Positions 11,114-24,690 of a stretch of DNA of 64,000 nucleotides are shown here, piece after piece. The DNA is from Karalla daura (Eukaryota > Chordata > Actinopteri > Chaetodontiformes > Leiognathidae): NCBI GenBank assembly GCA_029224185.1, contig CM055200.1:11523170-11587169 (forward strand). Reading direction: 5' to 3'. A model generated the notes under the pieces. That model was not told the origin of the DNA. It was given only the letters and a program-made list of their open reading frames with translations, and did not search any database. Numbering within the stretch: the stretch's first letter is position 1; each line of letters opens with the position of its first letter. A program made the position numbers and the translations under genes.

Positions 11114-14100
11114 CATATATATCACATTTTTGGCGTGGTTGGTTCCTTCAAACCAAATGGTGCGATATATGTGAAACTTTGTCAAAAATAAAATTAAAAA
11201 CATAGAATAAAACAATGTTTTTGGATGTCCATCTTCCTCAAAATGGGTTCTTACGTCACGGGGAGAAAATTCTCAAGAACTCTTGAACGGAAACGCCCAC
11301 AAGTGTTGAAAGTTTCGACGCACAGTCAGCCACTCATAGACTCTTATGAAAACCCCACCTTGTCTACAAAGTTGGCCTCCACCAGGTTCTGCTTCTCGCT
11401 GTCGTCCGGACCCTCGATGGTGACGAAGAATATGTTGATGCCGGACTCCCTGGCCAGTCGTGACGCCTCCTCCACCTTGTCCGTGGGCCAGCCGTCCACC
11501 AGCACCACGGCCACGTTGGGGGCTCCCCCGCGGTTCCCGTTGGCGTCGCTGAAGTACTGCCTGTTGATGTAGGTGAGGGCCTTCCCTGTGGGGACACCAG
11601 GGGGCAGCAGAGAGACAGTCAGAGACTCGTCTTCTCTCTTTTCTCTTTTTTCAGGTCTGTGGTTGAGAGTGCAAGCAAGCGTTTGGTTGTGTGAGGGAGC
11701 GCAACCAGCGCGTTCGCTCAATGCGTGAATAAAAATACACACGGTGGGCAGAAAGTGAAGCGAAACACACAAAAAAAGGACAATTGAAGAGGATATAGGT
11801 CCTGAAGTGCTCATTATGCACAGTTGTTGTACAGTAATATAGCAACAGGAGCAACTTTTTAAAGCTATATGGCTGCGTGCCACGTAAAATCTTTGCATAG
11901 CTGAGGGTGTATTTTCTACACGTCCCTGGATGAAATGTAATGCTATAAGTATATGTGATGGCAGAAAACAGTGATGTCCTGTCATTTAGCCTCTCGCTCC
12001 GGTTGGTGGTCTACAGGCGGAGGGCAGTGCAAGGGGGCGACCCTGCCACTCACACTGTCGTATGATTAGAGGGCACTTCTGGGCAAACACAAACAACACT
12101 TTTTGTATGTGAATGCAAAATTTAGCAAGCTTATAAAGACACATGTGGCGCTGACGCACCAAGCAAAAGCAGAAAAATAGCACTTGCCCTCTGAAATGTG
12201 ACACCCCCCCCCCCCTCTCCTGGGCTGGTAAAAAACCTTTTTGGTCAGAGCGGAGGAAAAACACGGCTTACAGAAGCAGGACTGTAATTTAGCTAACAGT
12301 GTCTCGCAGCAAATTTAGATTTAATTCCATCCTTGCATGTGAAAATGTGCCTGGGTAGTAAACCATGCGATAATTGCAGCCTTTTCACTTTCACACTTGT
12401 ATTTGATGACATTTACTGTAGCTGGCAGCTGACGGTGGCTCACTCACCCACATTCGAGAGACCTCCCTTCTGCACAATCTTATCTATCGCCGACTTCACG
12501 TCTCTCGAGCTGGAGTAGGACTTCAGACTGATCTCTGTCACTGGGTCGTCCCTTCACACACACACAAAAAACCGCATCACGTTCTGTTTTTGCCATCTCA
12601 AACTGGCACACGGTGATGCGGCAGGAGCAGGGAGGTTACCCGTATTGGATGATGCCCATCATGGGTCCGGCTACGCCCACGTTGATGACCTGTGCAACCT
12701 CGGACAGGAAGTCCTTCTGGATCTTAAAGCGCCTCTTGCCAATGCTCCAGCTCCCGTCCATCAGGAAGGCCAGGTCCACTTTACAATCTACAACAGGACG
12801 CTTAAGTTTTAAGGCATACTCTACAGCATCTGTTTTCACTTGGAAACTCGATTGAGCAACTGATAATGCAGATACGTAAACACATGAGTGATGTGCTATA
12901 TAGGACTGAAGGCTCAGCACTGCTTCATCAGAAGACTGCTAGCTGGCAAATGCGTATTTGAAGAATACATATCGGAGGCTGGGGATCTCTGTTTTCAGTG
13001 AATTTCTTTGGGGATTTTCAAGGCCTTTATTGATAAAACAACTGGAGAGTGACACCCCCAAAGGCAGGGGATCGATTTTTACATCCATTTGTGCTGTGTT
13101 GTGGAAACCTGCAGGTAAACATAATTGTTCACAGTGACTTCGGAAATTGGTGCAAAGCTTTCATTTCAATCACACACGCTCGAATAGAAGTTGTAGCAGG
13201 TGGAGGCACGTACTTGGGTCTCCCTGGGACACAGGCTCTGGGATTCTGGGAGCTGGTTCTTGTCTCAAATTGAAGCCTGAAAATGAAGGGAGAGACCTTT
13301 AACTTCTGCTGCAGCCTTTCACAGTACTTTAAGATGTCTCTGTTTGGGCCCTTTGATCATAGCTAAGAGAATTTAATCACATGTAGTGTCATGAAAATAA
13401 GCCTAAATTTCCATTCTCTTACCACAAAGTTTGTTACTCATGCAGAGTCAAGTTTGGTAAAAAAAAAAAAAAAAAAGAAATTCTGTTTTACATGTTGCAT
13501 TTTCAGCTGTCCACTCTCCAGAGATCCAAAGTATTTGTTGTGGCAAACAACTTTGCCAAACAGGAACTGATTTTACCCTCAAGCAGCCATGCATTCACAA
13601 TAAATCTCCACAATTACAGACTGAGTAGAAACCCAGACGCACTGGCCAAGGATGGCCTTGGTTTGGTTTGAACTTACAGTCAGAGCTCAGAGACTTACTG
13701 GCAAAGTGAGTTGTTTGGAGGCAGAAAAAAGGAGCAGAGCAGCCAGTCTCACCTGATTCATAAACGTTTGCATCCGGCTTCCAGGCATCCACTGGCTCCA
13801 CTGCATAGATACAAGGTCAGCGTTAGCACATTTCTACCACAAAGCAGCCAGTTAGCTAAGTCATATCATCTATGTTTCAGCTATGTTTCGTTGTTTCAAA
13901 GCTGCAGTAGCACTGGCTCGGTAGCAGAGGGAGAGTCAGGCTGTGGCATCCTGGCTTTTGCTGGATGCAAGCAGGTGTGCTATAGCGACCATAATAAGCA
14001 CTGCTCACCTCTAGTGTGTGTGGTATCCAGTGGTGCTTTACGGCTGCCGTCTGAGTCAGAGATGCGAGGCACTACAAGTGAAGACATTGGTGATGACAGG

Positions 14101-17100
14101 ACACAGGGTGAATGGGACGTGAATGTAAGAGTGTAATGTGGTGCCTCTAGAAATGGCTCTGCCAGTCCCTTCTACTCAGATTTGGTGGCTCGGCCGTGCC
14201 ACAGAGGCGACCATGGCCTGTAATCTGAAAAGCGAGGGGTTTCGTGTGCTGTTTTGTTCCCGGTCAATGGACCATTTGTGAACAGTTGGTAGTCTTTTAG
14301 GTTGAAGGCTGCAACTGCAAAATGAGCCGTGCTTCTCCTGAGACAGTTCTGGGGAACATCCTGCTCTAATTTCTTTCCGAGTCTTACTGTAAATCAGTAA
14401 AATGATACCACTGTCCATGTAGGGAAACTGAGCCATCACTAGACTTTGCCTTGGCTTAGAATTAAGAGTGTAAACAAAGTGTGACAGCTGGAATCATTTT
14501 GTCTGAAGCTGCTAAAAATCCACTGACCAGCTGCACTAAAAGCTTGACCATGGGAGTGATGTTTGATGCCTCGGGTGTTTTTCAAATTTCCATCACAAAT
14601 ACAAAGAAAAACTACATGAGAGAGCTGCTTTCATTGTTATGACCCAGTGGTATTTCAGCAGTTTCACACTTAGGATTAGTTTTTTCATTATTATTATTGT
14701 TAGACAATTTGCAATTTGCTACCAGATATGCAAATCACTTTAACTCGAACAAAACAAACCATGACACAGTCCATTTAAACACGTACTGAGACATTAATAG
14801 AAATTGTGCAAAGTGTCACTGACAATAAACAGTCCCACAACAGTTTTACATCTACAGAATGAAGATCTGTGTGTCACATGTGGCAATTCAATAATAAAAC
14901 CTGAACCCACTGACTTGTTAGTTCCCAATAGATACAATAGAAAAGCACTTACGGTACGGTCCATAGTTATAAAACCAGCGCTCATATTCTGAGATATCAG
15001 GCATGTGATCCCGAGCTAGAGGAGGATGTTGTGAAACCCATTAGTATTCCCACAATGAACTTCAGAGGTACAAGCCTATGTTTCCATGGCTGTGATTGGC
15101 TGCGTATTCTTCCAAACCAATCGCACGCCAGTGGAAACAACAGCTTGGTGCACAATCATCACCTCACAGTGTCTCTGTCACACATGCACAAAGCATAAAC
15201 CTGCCCAATGTGCACCTATGGTTTCCACATTTCACAGGAATCTCTCATATGGCAGGCAGATGGCATGTAAACACAATGTCCTGAGAGACACAGTGCATGT
15301 ACTTACACATGGAGACAATTCAACACATACGTGGCCTGCAGATGCCTAACTGTAACACTCACTCACTCACTCACACATACATACATGCTGTGTTGTTACA
15401 TGCGATACAGATACAAGGTGCAGTAACCTGCCGGACTGAACACGGGCAGTACACGGCAGACTGTCATGCTGCCTGTGAGGGGGGTCTACTTACCTGTGAT
15501 GTCAGGTGTGTCTGTCTCGCTCCATGTGTATCCTGAGTCTGGAGCTGCATAACTAACATCTGAGTGTATAGCAGACAGGGCGGAGGCATCAGCAACTACA
15601 AGAGTTACATTTGGGGATCTTGACGTTATATGAGTCCCAGTAAGACCACACAGCTCACATGTCATTCGTAAAGATGCATGGCAGCAGACCTCAACTGTCG
15701 CATTCAGAGATTTATTCGAGATCTGAAATGTTGTTTTGGGTAACTGAGCGGCTCTGCTCTATGCCAGCTCTAGAACTTTATTATTTATGTATATCAGACT
15801 GCAGAGTTGGCACTGGATTAAACAAGAGAATAGCACCTCCCTTAACTGAAAACATCAGAGCCATACCACTCTTACTTACGTCAGTCTGAGCGTGAGGGAT
15901 AAAGTTCACGTTTAATTTAAAATGACTTTGTGAATCGCTGGAGAAAGATCATCATCTGTGGAGTTTTGTACCTGCGGGTCGTCGTGCTCCAGGGAACGAG
16001 TCGGGACGAGGGAAGGAGGGGGGGGCCCAATCCCTTCTGGGAAAAGCTGTGCAGGGAAAGATTAGAAAGCTGCATTCAACACCAGCATCAAGGAGGAGCA
16101 TGCTTGTGACCTCCACTAAACCTGCTGGGTTATTAGTGGGGTATGCACAAGATGTTCAGCCTTGAGTCAGACACCAAACCTACAGTAGTCACTCATTCAG
16201 ACAGTGACTGAGCGACTCATTTTCACTGGAGTTTGGCCTCTCTCTCTTTACCTGCAGGGCAGACGAAGCCAAACTCTTTGAGAAAATGTGTTTCCCATTT
16301 GTCTGTTTTCTACCTGCCAACTCTTGGCGTCAAAAACTCAAAGTTTAAACTTTGCAGCGTGGCAAAAAAAAACGAAAAACAAGAGTTTCGCACGTTAATC
16401 GAAATGCGATTGAACACCAGCAGCCCAAACAGCTGAGCTGAACCATAACAGTGCATTACATTTGTCTACACTGGCTGCGTCGTGACAACACACTTCGGTT
16501 AACCCCTCCCTGTGGTGGATGGGTGGCTTACACAAACAGAGCCTGGGCGCCGAGGTTCCCATACAGTGGCAGCGAGCGAGCCGGGCCTTTGTTGACTGGG
16601 AAGCGTGGGAGTATTATTCTAAAGATGGTGTCAAACCAGGGACAGTGTAGATAGTGAGAGGCAGAGATTAGCCTAATCTGCTGCTGGTAGCGGTCCCAGT
16701 GCAGGACGGCGGACAGCAGTGCTGTTTTCTTTCAGATGAAACAGGTGCTTTAAAGGGATTGGCTTTAACTCTCCGGATCACAGCCACCGCGGTGACCACT
16801 GTGGCCAGAGGGTCAGAGCAGGACCAGGGCTCCTGATGTTCTCCTCCACGCTGTGTCGGCAGGAGCGCTGGCTCCGAGCAGGCTCTCTGAAAGTCACGCA
16901 ACTAATCTGGCTGCACTCTGGCACCAGTGCACACCCGACTGACCAGAACCCCTTGAGGTTTTCACAAACCTCTGCGGCCGTCAAGTGGGCATATCTCGTT
17001 TCAAACGACGATGGCTAAGCCAGATCGTAACATTTCCAAGATGCCGGGCAATAAATTTGAACATCTGTTTGGGGGCTGCTGGGTGGCAAAGCGACCGGGG

Positions 17101-20100
17101 AGAAAACCCTCCAGCTCATAAATCAGAGTTCAAGACTTCAACCTCTGCAAGCCTCCAGCCTGCTGAAGTGTCCTTGAGAAAGACACTGGGATACCTGCCG
17201 GCTACAGGAGTGCTATTGATCCTGACCTCTCACCCCTGACCTTCATCAGGAATTCGCCCAGGGGGATTGATAAAGTATCGCATCATTATTCAGTGATCTG
17301 AATGCTCTCTGCACCAACCGGGTACTTCATACACAGAAGCTAAATTGATTTGGGAGACACTGTAGTCTGAAACTGCTCACATGGCAAGTTCTATCATTCA
17401 GTCAAGGATCATTTCCTGTCTAAGTTTAGGGATCTATGGTTTTACATTCCACAGCAGCAAAAACCGAAAGAGCAGAGCATTCCTCAGTGAGCCAAACCTA
17501 TCCTGGTTTGTCTATTCCTGACAGGCTGGAGAGCGGACCCAGATCCTGCAGCGCTGTGGACCGGGTCATACGTCTCTGTGGGAGCAGCACTGGGCCACTC
17601 GCTGCCTCTGCTTTCATCTCCGTCTCTCGCTCTGCAAGCATTTACAAGGGGAGGCGAAGAGGCCAGACCAGATGGGATCTGTCACAAGATGTTATTACAG
17701 CTCTGACAGAGCACGTTTCTCATCGTGGGCTTATCTAAAAGAGAGAGGGCTGAGACTTCGCTGCTATCTCGGAAGAGAGGGGATATGGCACAAGATGAAT
17801 TCAGACGACGATGATTTCACATCACCCGCATTTCAGAGTCATATCAATGTCCTCACTGCTCATTTAAGCAAATACACTGAGAGTTTTAATGCTCCCTAGG
17901 CCTATGGCCGGGGATGACCAAGCACTGAACCACAGCCTCCCACAGAGGGTAAACATTAGAGCTGCTTTATAAAACATCTTAACCCAGGGTTTTATTGCCC
18001 CAGTTTTCCTCCCGTTTCCTCCGAACTGTCTGCCGCCCTGCGTCAGCGGCTCTGTACCCTGGTGTAGTCTGCGCAGTCCCAGTCAGACTCTGGAGATGCT
18101 TACCGGGGTTTGACTGGCTCATGGTTGGGGTCCGCTCGGGTGGGGCAGGCTGAACCCTGTTAAAAGCTGTTTGTAGCAATGAGAAACAGGCAGATAAAAT
18201 AAAAGAGAGGGAGAAATGGAAAGAGAAAAGAAGCAGAGGAGAGCTTCAGATCGGGGCCTCCATCCACAAATGCAGCCCAGCTGTTAAGCTTAGAGTGAGG
18301 TTGGAGGCATTTCTCAGCGCAGCACGATATCAAAAACAAAAAGGATATATGCCGGGCGTGTTTACAGGCCTGAACGACTTGGCTCGGCTTCATTTGATGC
18401 TTTTCATCTCAGAGAATGAAAACATAAATGGGAGGACAGGTCTGACGACAGAGCACAGTAGTTATGAGGGAAGGAATGTTAGCTGAGATGCTTGATGGAC
18501 TGGATTAGTGGTGACCCGGGGTGAAGATCACAGGGGCTTGCGGCCGTGCGCACGGGGGTCACACTTACTGCGCTCGACCTCTCCTGGATTCTTGTTCCAA
18601 CAAAGACTTCTGTCCCCAGTGCTGTCCATGACCTGCATTCCCTGCCAGGGCTCCCCATGTCTGCCTCTTTGCCAGCCCTCTTATGTGTGTGTAAGTGTGT
18701 GTGCTAACAATGAGGCTGACCTGGGCCGACTGGAGATGATGGCTTTCTCCTGACAGATGTTCCAGTCTCTGGTCTGTGCAGACCTGGAAACCAGATTCGA
18801 AGACATTACGAAACAACACAAAATAACATCCATCTGTTCATCTGATTCATCTACTGCATCAAAACACATCTTGGGTGGTTTCCTACCCATAGGTAGTGAG
18901 TTATCTATGACTGCCCTGGTGCCACATGCTTTAAGTTCTACTGTAACATGTATACATTACCTGCTTGACATCGGCATGCTATCGTTATGGCTGTGGACTA
19001 AAAGAGTCATTGTCATGGAGTCATTTAACTGTATTAAGAGACACATGTAGTAAACACTTTCTGATGGTGAGCGAATGTAGCTGAATCCTGTAATTCAGTT
19101 GTTTTTTACTTAAAAGAAAGGCCGGCATGTGTCGAGCTGCTCCAGAATAATCTGGCCCAGCTCTGGGTTAGAAAACCAGTAAAAGTCTTTCAAGACAGCT
19201 GTGCACATTTAGAGCAGAGATGCATGCGACATTTATGTGTCAGTACAAAAGAAAGACAGAAGGAAGATCTCTATAAAAGGAAAGAACAAATTAAAAAAAG
19301 ACACATCAGGGAGATTATTGCTTGGTTTACCTGCGCTGGCACGTTGTGGGAATCTACCCGGATAGGAGCTTCCTCTGAATACTTTAAAGAAATGCCATGG
19401 TTTAGTTAAGGTGAACTGCTGTGTGTGGTGTTTCTGTGGAGCTACAGATTTTCAGCATCAACGTACCTTGGCCGTGACTCTTTACTTGACCACTCTGCGA
19501 ATGTCCTATACCAGAGTGCAGGCATATTTTCACATAAAACAGCACAGCAAATTACATAGTTTTGGATGTATTAAACTTGAACCAATGATCTGAAGTTAAC
19601 TGATTTTAAGACGCCAAGTTGTGCCGTTAATAAAGACAAACTTTAGCTCTGATTACATGATGAATCCTAACCCTGCTCGTAAAGGATTGTAGCAGACACC
19701 CTATGCTTGGTATAAACTCATTCCAACACCACGGCATGCCGCCCAAAAAAGAAAAAAATAACCCACAGTGACCCGTGTTTGCTTTGCTCCACTTACTTGA
19801 ACTTGCAGCTGCCACAGAGGCAAGGTATGGGTGACTGCTGCCTGGATAGAAGAAAGACAAATGGGGTGCGAGTATGGAGAGGAGAGGGATAATGTTACCG
19901 AAAATGAAGGAGAGAGCGACGCTTGGGAGGCTGCCTGGCACACCGCCCATCTCATGTGCACACATACCTTCAGATACTGCAGCATTGTCTACCTGCCGTG
20001 GCTGCATTTCTGTCAGAAGTCGGGCAGATGACTCACGGTGATTACCGTATGATCATGTTTTCATTTAATAAGAGTGATGCACGCTCGGCCGATCAAGTGC

Positions 20101-22432
20101 TCCCTTGGAGTCAGCCGAGCGGGCTGAACAGCGCCACCATTTCATCACGGAGGTGCTGTAATTTGTCATAATTGCAGCTGTGACTTGTAATTACCAGCCG
20201 CAATCAGTCGTCTTCATCGCTCACTTTGGCACAAATGAAAGCTTGTTCTAGGAAACGGCATTTGCAGCTACAAGCTGCGAATGTGGTTAGTTCCAGGCGA
20301 CACACGGCTGCAGAGGATCATCCGTACGGATTAGCATTACTGGATCGTTAACAATGTCCACGTAAATGCCCAATCCTCTATACATCACACACAGATCCTC
20401 TGAATTAGGTTAAAGACTGCTTTTCATGCCTCAAAAAAAAAGATGCGTGATTTTGTTTCAGTCACCTGCATCTCTGACTTTGTGGCCTGCAGCTCTGGCT
20501 TTGGTTGTAGTGGGGGCTGGCGGAGCTGTAGTGGTGGTGGTGGTGGTAGCCAGAGTGGTGGTGGTGGTGGTGGTGGTGGTGGTTGTAGTGGTGGGTTCGG
20601 GTGTTGCAGGCGTGGTGGGTTCGGCTACCGCTGTAGTCGGCAGAGCCGCGGTGACCGTGGGCGATTTGGCCTCTTTCTGACCTGTGAGGAGACGACAGAT
20701 GAGGGTGGCCGTGTACAAGACGGATGGACGGAGAGGAAGAGCGTCTACAGTAACGGCTGTGGAGTAAAACATTCCTGGCATTCTTGCCGCGGCCTGCAGC
20801 GCTCAGACTCTTCATTCAATGTGAGCGAAGTTCAACGCGCTGCAGTCAAGCGCGGGAGCAACCGTCCTTAACCTTTGTCCGCCCCAGAAGGCGCTGCACA
20901 GGTGATTTGTTGGCTGCAAGTTGTCCAGGTCAAAATTGAGCCATAATTGCTTGAAATGTGAAATATGTGCAGTTTATGACTGCTTTTCTCTTTGTAAAAG
21001 TCTGGAGGCTCGGTGTTTTGACATATGTCCCTCACTTTGATCTAGGATGTCTGGGCAATGTCTACAATAACACTGAAACTACCAGCCACTGAAACACTTT
21101 TATATAGTTTCATTGTGTACCACTGACTAACAAGCTGCATGTTGTGAGTGTAAAAATAATCGTCCTCTCACTTGGTTTCACGTAGGTTGGTCTGGAAGGG
21201 ATAAAGTCCAGAGTCGACGGGTAGATCACACCCTTCTTTGGCTTCCCCACTGAAACACAACAGGGCCAGCGGTTGGTTGGAAAGCTACATCTAAATACAT
21301 GTGAGTGACTTTCTCAAAAGGATCCTAAACAACCTGAGACGACAAACGACTCCCTCCACTTAGCCAAAGTCAGGGAGTGTACACCGTTGGAGTTGCTGCC
21401 TTTATAGCTGTTCTGGCCGGCCATCTTCCTCACGATCACCTTCCCTCCTGTGTTGGTGATGACACCACTGTGGAAACAAAACAACGTCTCAGTGGTTCTC
21501 AGCGATGAAAGTCAGCGCTGGCCACCATGGGCTGCATCCTCTGCTGACCTGTGGATGGCTGCGTTGCAGATACTTGAGATGGAGGCAAACACGCCGGTGC
21601 CATAGACCTGCTGCTTCGTCTCCTTACAGTGTGCAGGACACTTGACTATGAATTCTGGGAGATTGATCTTTCTTGCTCTGACATCACACTCGATGGCAGG
21701 AACAACTGTGCAGGGACGAAGAGAGAGAGAGAGAGAGAGAAGTTGTTCTGCAGTTTGTTCTCCAAGAAACACATTGTCAGCAGAGCAAAGAAGTACAAGA
21801 GCAGATGTTTTGCTGCATCCCTGTTTCAAATAACCATATTTCAACTTATAGCTAAGACATTTCACATAAATTCCTGCTGAACCAATAAAAAATATTCAGA
21901 ACGAATGTTGACCTCTAAATCACCAGATGTTTATTTTTAATTCAATTGTTCTGTGTTATCACTGTCTCTTATATATAATGTATAAGCTTTTGCCCAAGCC
22001 TATACATAAACATCTAAATTGTGTTTGGACACAGATAAACATTTTCTGAAGAGGCTGTATCGCAGACAATAACACTGGGACTAAGGGAGATTACAGGCTC
22101 GTCTGCGATGATGTCTACCTTGCTTTGGTTTCTTGTTCTTTGATCCGTTAGGCTTGGCCCAGCAGGCGCAGGACAGGAGGAGCGCTGTGGGTCACATAAT
22201 GGCAGACAAAGCAACATAATCATCAGTGTGTTGACTGTACACATGGGACCTCTATGACAGAGAGGATGCTTCTGTTTGATGGCGAGTGATGTGCTTTCTG
22301 GAGGAGACAGCACCCGCAGTGTTTTGGATGGATGAAACATCACAGTCGGGTATGATATATTTAAAACCGCTGTGGGGAGACGGAGGCGGGTTGCTCACCG
22401 AGGCAGACGGCAGTGAGTGATGCTCTCTTCAT
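9438..22432 (-). CDS. vit: Vitrin (LCCL + two vWA domains), complete
   Basis: Vitrin is a secreted extracellular matrix protein of the cochlin/matrilin-like group. Eighteen exons join in phase (high to low): 22432-22399, 22184-22119, 21705-21549, 21467-21334, 21249-21182, 20676-20466, 19837-19797, 18149-18104, 16046-15972, 15595-15494, 15015-14953, 13800-13753, 13258-13214, 12787-12640, 12551-12448, 11585-11359, 10556-10043 and 9616-9438, giving 753 residues. A hydrophobic signal peptide (about residues 1-21, ending CACWA) precedes the Cys-containing LCCL domain (about 38-130, with ECDVRA and KCPAHC). Then come a Lys-Pro segment, a poly-Thr stretch (exon 6) and a Pro/Ser-rich linker. The first vWA domain starts near 364 with MIDAS DGSWS (373-377); the second has DGSSS (576-580). 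The C-terminus ends QEFNSQPRN. Human VIT also has a linker between LCCL and vWA1; cochlin lacks a comparable one. Exons 7 and 8 are short and the least certain; both fit phase and splice signals. The acceptor chosen for exon 6 is the second of two nearby AGs because only it keeps the frame open. Confidence 0.92.
11035..11113 (+). repeat. GT/AC/AT compound repeat with palindromic layout
   Basis: A (TG)n block meets an (AC)n block at GTGTACAC, followed by (AT)n. The GT and AC arms are complementary and can fold back on each other. It lies in the vit intron between the exons ending at 10556 and starting at 11359. Confidence 0.9.
11595..11607 (+). promoter_or_regulatory. CTCF-like core motif next to a vit exon
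   Basis: Exact copy of the 13-mer seen at 6065-6077, nine bases beyond the acceptor side of the vit exon 11585-11359. Function is inferred from the motif only. Confidence 0.3.
17070..17290 (+). mobile_element. tRNA-derived SINE remnant
   Basis: It starts GGGGGCTGCTGGGTGGCAAAGCG and contains a degenerate B-box-like GTTCAAGAC and the phrase AAGTGTCCTTGAGAAAGACACTG. That phrase is typical of fish SINE bodies. The end is GGGGATTGATAAAGTATCGC. It lies in the 2 kb vit intron between exons 8 and 9 and is plus-oriented, antisense to vit. It is diverged and inactive. The family assignment is from memory. Confidence 0.6.
20528..20596 (+). repeat. (GGT)n microsatellite inside vit exon 6
   Basis: A GGT/GTA-type triplet array on the plus strand. 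On the vit strand it reads as ACC/ACT codons and encodes about twenty threonines with few interruptions, within exon 20676-20466. Open frames on the plus strand here are by-products of the triplet repeat. Confidence 0.9.
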
Positions 22433-23174
22433 GATGGGTGGTGTGCTGCTTCAGCAGGTCAGCCAGATGTCCTTGTATAACCTCCGAACCTTAGAGAGGG
22501 ACAGGAGGCGGGAGAGTTTCACTCGCATCCACTAAAAGCCGTCTCTGGTTTCCTTTTGGCCAGTGAAGACAACTTTGAACATTTTTAGACAACATTTCTG
22601 AGAGTGATGAGTGATGCAGTGTTGTGTCGAAGACAAGAGAGTAAACTTTTTGTCACTCAGGTACACTTTACAGAGATCTGTGGTAATATGGCAAACAGAC
22701 TGTACACTATAACTGCACACAGTGTTTATCGAGTATCCATCAAAACATTTCTATTGTGGTTCATGTTGTCGTGCCTGGTATTTCTGTGTTTGCCTGTATT
22801 TCTTGTTTCATTTACTTGGGTCACAATAGCATTTTCCAGTCACAAGCTCCACTGTGAACATCTGGACTACATGAAAAACATGCATGCAATTCTCATCTTT
22901 CTATCTATGGAGTCAATGAGAGAGCATGCACAGACCTAATTTAGGGTGCAAAGAATGGGGAGCTGTGTTCACTGTTTGTTTGACACCCACCACATCAAGC
23001 AGGTCCAGTTTGAAATTAAACCTGTTTAAGTTTTCTTTCTCTGTGTGTCTGTCATTCAGATTCAAAAGTGCAACAGATGGAAAGGCTTGAATCAAAGCCA
23101 AAGCCCGTGTCAACAACAATTGAAGTCAGCCAACACATCAATTCAGATAGTAATGATAGCTCTGCTCATAAGTA

Positions 23175-23335
23175 CAAGGAGGCCAGTATTGGGAGTAACA
23201 CAATACAAAAATAACACAATTACAGTAATAAATTACTTTTGGCTGCAATGCAGAAATATAACTCATTGCAAATGGAATTTTGGTGATATTAATAATGCTA
23301 CATCCTTATTAGTGTTTGTTACAACACAGTATTCA
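23175..23335 (+). mobile_element. Possible hAT-type transposon end remnant
   Basis: The run GGGAGTAACACAATAC, then AATAACACAATTACAGTAAT and ATTACTTTTGGCTGCAATGC, resembles degenerate versions of the GTAACGCGTTACTTTT-type repeats common in fish genomes. No transposase is visible. The identification is from memory and weak. Confidence 0.3.
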
Positions 23336-24504
23336 ACCCAAAACTAGGCTAGTGTATGCTAACAGAGAGAGCTACCTGTGTCAAGACAAGAGAGACAGAG
23401 CAAAGAAGCAACAACAATTAAGCAGAACAAAACAACAACAATTAAGTTACTCAAGGTCTGTCATGCTGCTTGAACCACAAGAGTGTGATGTTGAAGATAT
23501 GCTGCCACCAGTGGAATAGACATAGAAGAATCCCAATCCCAAGACTATAGCAGCAGAAAGTTAATGTGGCCTGTAGTAAGCTGCTGCAAACTTAAGTTTT
23601 AGGGTTTAAGAAAACATAGTCATACAATTGTATAATTGTTATATTACTATCTTTTGCAAAATAACAGTGATATATCTGAAATTTTGATCGAGTACAACTG
23701 TGACTTGTATGTGTTTCCATTGAAAGGTGTTTTGCATCAAAGCTGTAATAAGTCTATACTAACAAGATCCCATACATCATGTCTGGCAAGACTCCACTTT
23801 GAGGAAGATGGATGCCCAAGACATTTTGTGTTTTTGGACATCCAAGCTCAACATCGCTCCATGTCACTTCATCTTATTTGGTCATGTGACCCCTACGTCA
23901 TATCCATTGATGTGTAGATGTGAAGAAAAATGTTTCCATTACATTTTCGTGACAAGCTTTTGTATTGACATGTTTGAAATACCACGTCCTGAGAGCACAA
24001 AATTTGTGGTGTCTGAGACATTTTTCGACAGTTAGGCATTTCAATTGCCAGTTTCTAGGTGGATCTAGCCAATGTGAGGGCCGCCCTGAGCTGCTGGGCT
24101 GGAGCTCCTCACAGGGCCGGTGGTGTCTGAGGCCTCCCTGTTAACAGAGGAATGCTGCACCTCCCACCCGGGCGGCGTCACGCCTGTCACTGCCGCCACA
24201 CACCAGCAGGTTCAGTCCGGTCACGCGATCATACAGTGGCCTCTCAGGCAGGGGTCAGACATGATGCAGTACAGGTTGACCTATGTGTCACAATGGATTT
24301 ACGGCGCAAAGATTGGCGGTTGGCTTCCAGGGTGAGGACAGTCCTGTAACCAACCAAACTGCTGAGGGGGCTGAACTGGACGAAGGAAACATTGATCTCA
24401 GCAAAAGTGTCGTCTAGTCTACAAACAAAATGAATCAGAGTGAACTGTAACCAGTTGAATACAGTCAAATAAAGACCACAGGTATATTAAACAAACAGTT
24501 TAAC

Positions 24505-24690
24505 ATTTGGGTGACTGAATAAGGTCTCCCATGGACTGGAAGGTCAGTGGTTCCCCTGCAGCTGACATGTCAAAGTGTTGTTAGGCAAGAAACTAGGCCC
24601 CCGAAACTGCCCATGATACTTTGTAAATCTCTGGTTTAAATCACTTTAGATAAAAGCATCCAGTGAAGTAATAAAAATGTCAAACATTTA
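24505..24690 (+). mobile_element. tRNA-derived SINE remnant
   Basis: It contains GGAAGGTCAGTGGTTCCCC (a degenerate B-box region), TGTCAAAGTGTTGTTAGGCAAG and a 3' part reading AAATCACTTTAGATAAAAGC. The last phrase resembles the widespread fish SINE end TAAATCGCTTTGGATAAAAG. It is diverged, with no intact RNA polymerase III promoter apparent. Confidence 0.6.

Noticed and set aside
17070..17290. A functional tRNA gene
   Set aside because: Only degenerate promoter-box resemblance and a SINE body are present; no cloverleaf with anticodon arm could be drawn.
20426..20871. Gly/Val-rich frames of 84 and 142 codons on the plus strand
   Set aside because: They are produced by the GGT triplet array that encodes poly-Thr in vit exon 6 on the other strand.
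9438..22432. Cochlin (coch) instead of vitrin
   Set aside because: Domain order is shared, but the long Thr/Pro-rich linker between LCCL and vWA1 and the strn neighbour fit vitrin. Cochlin neighbours strn3.
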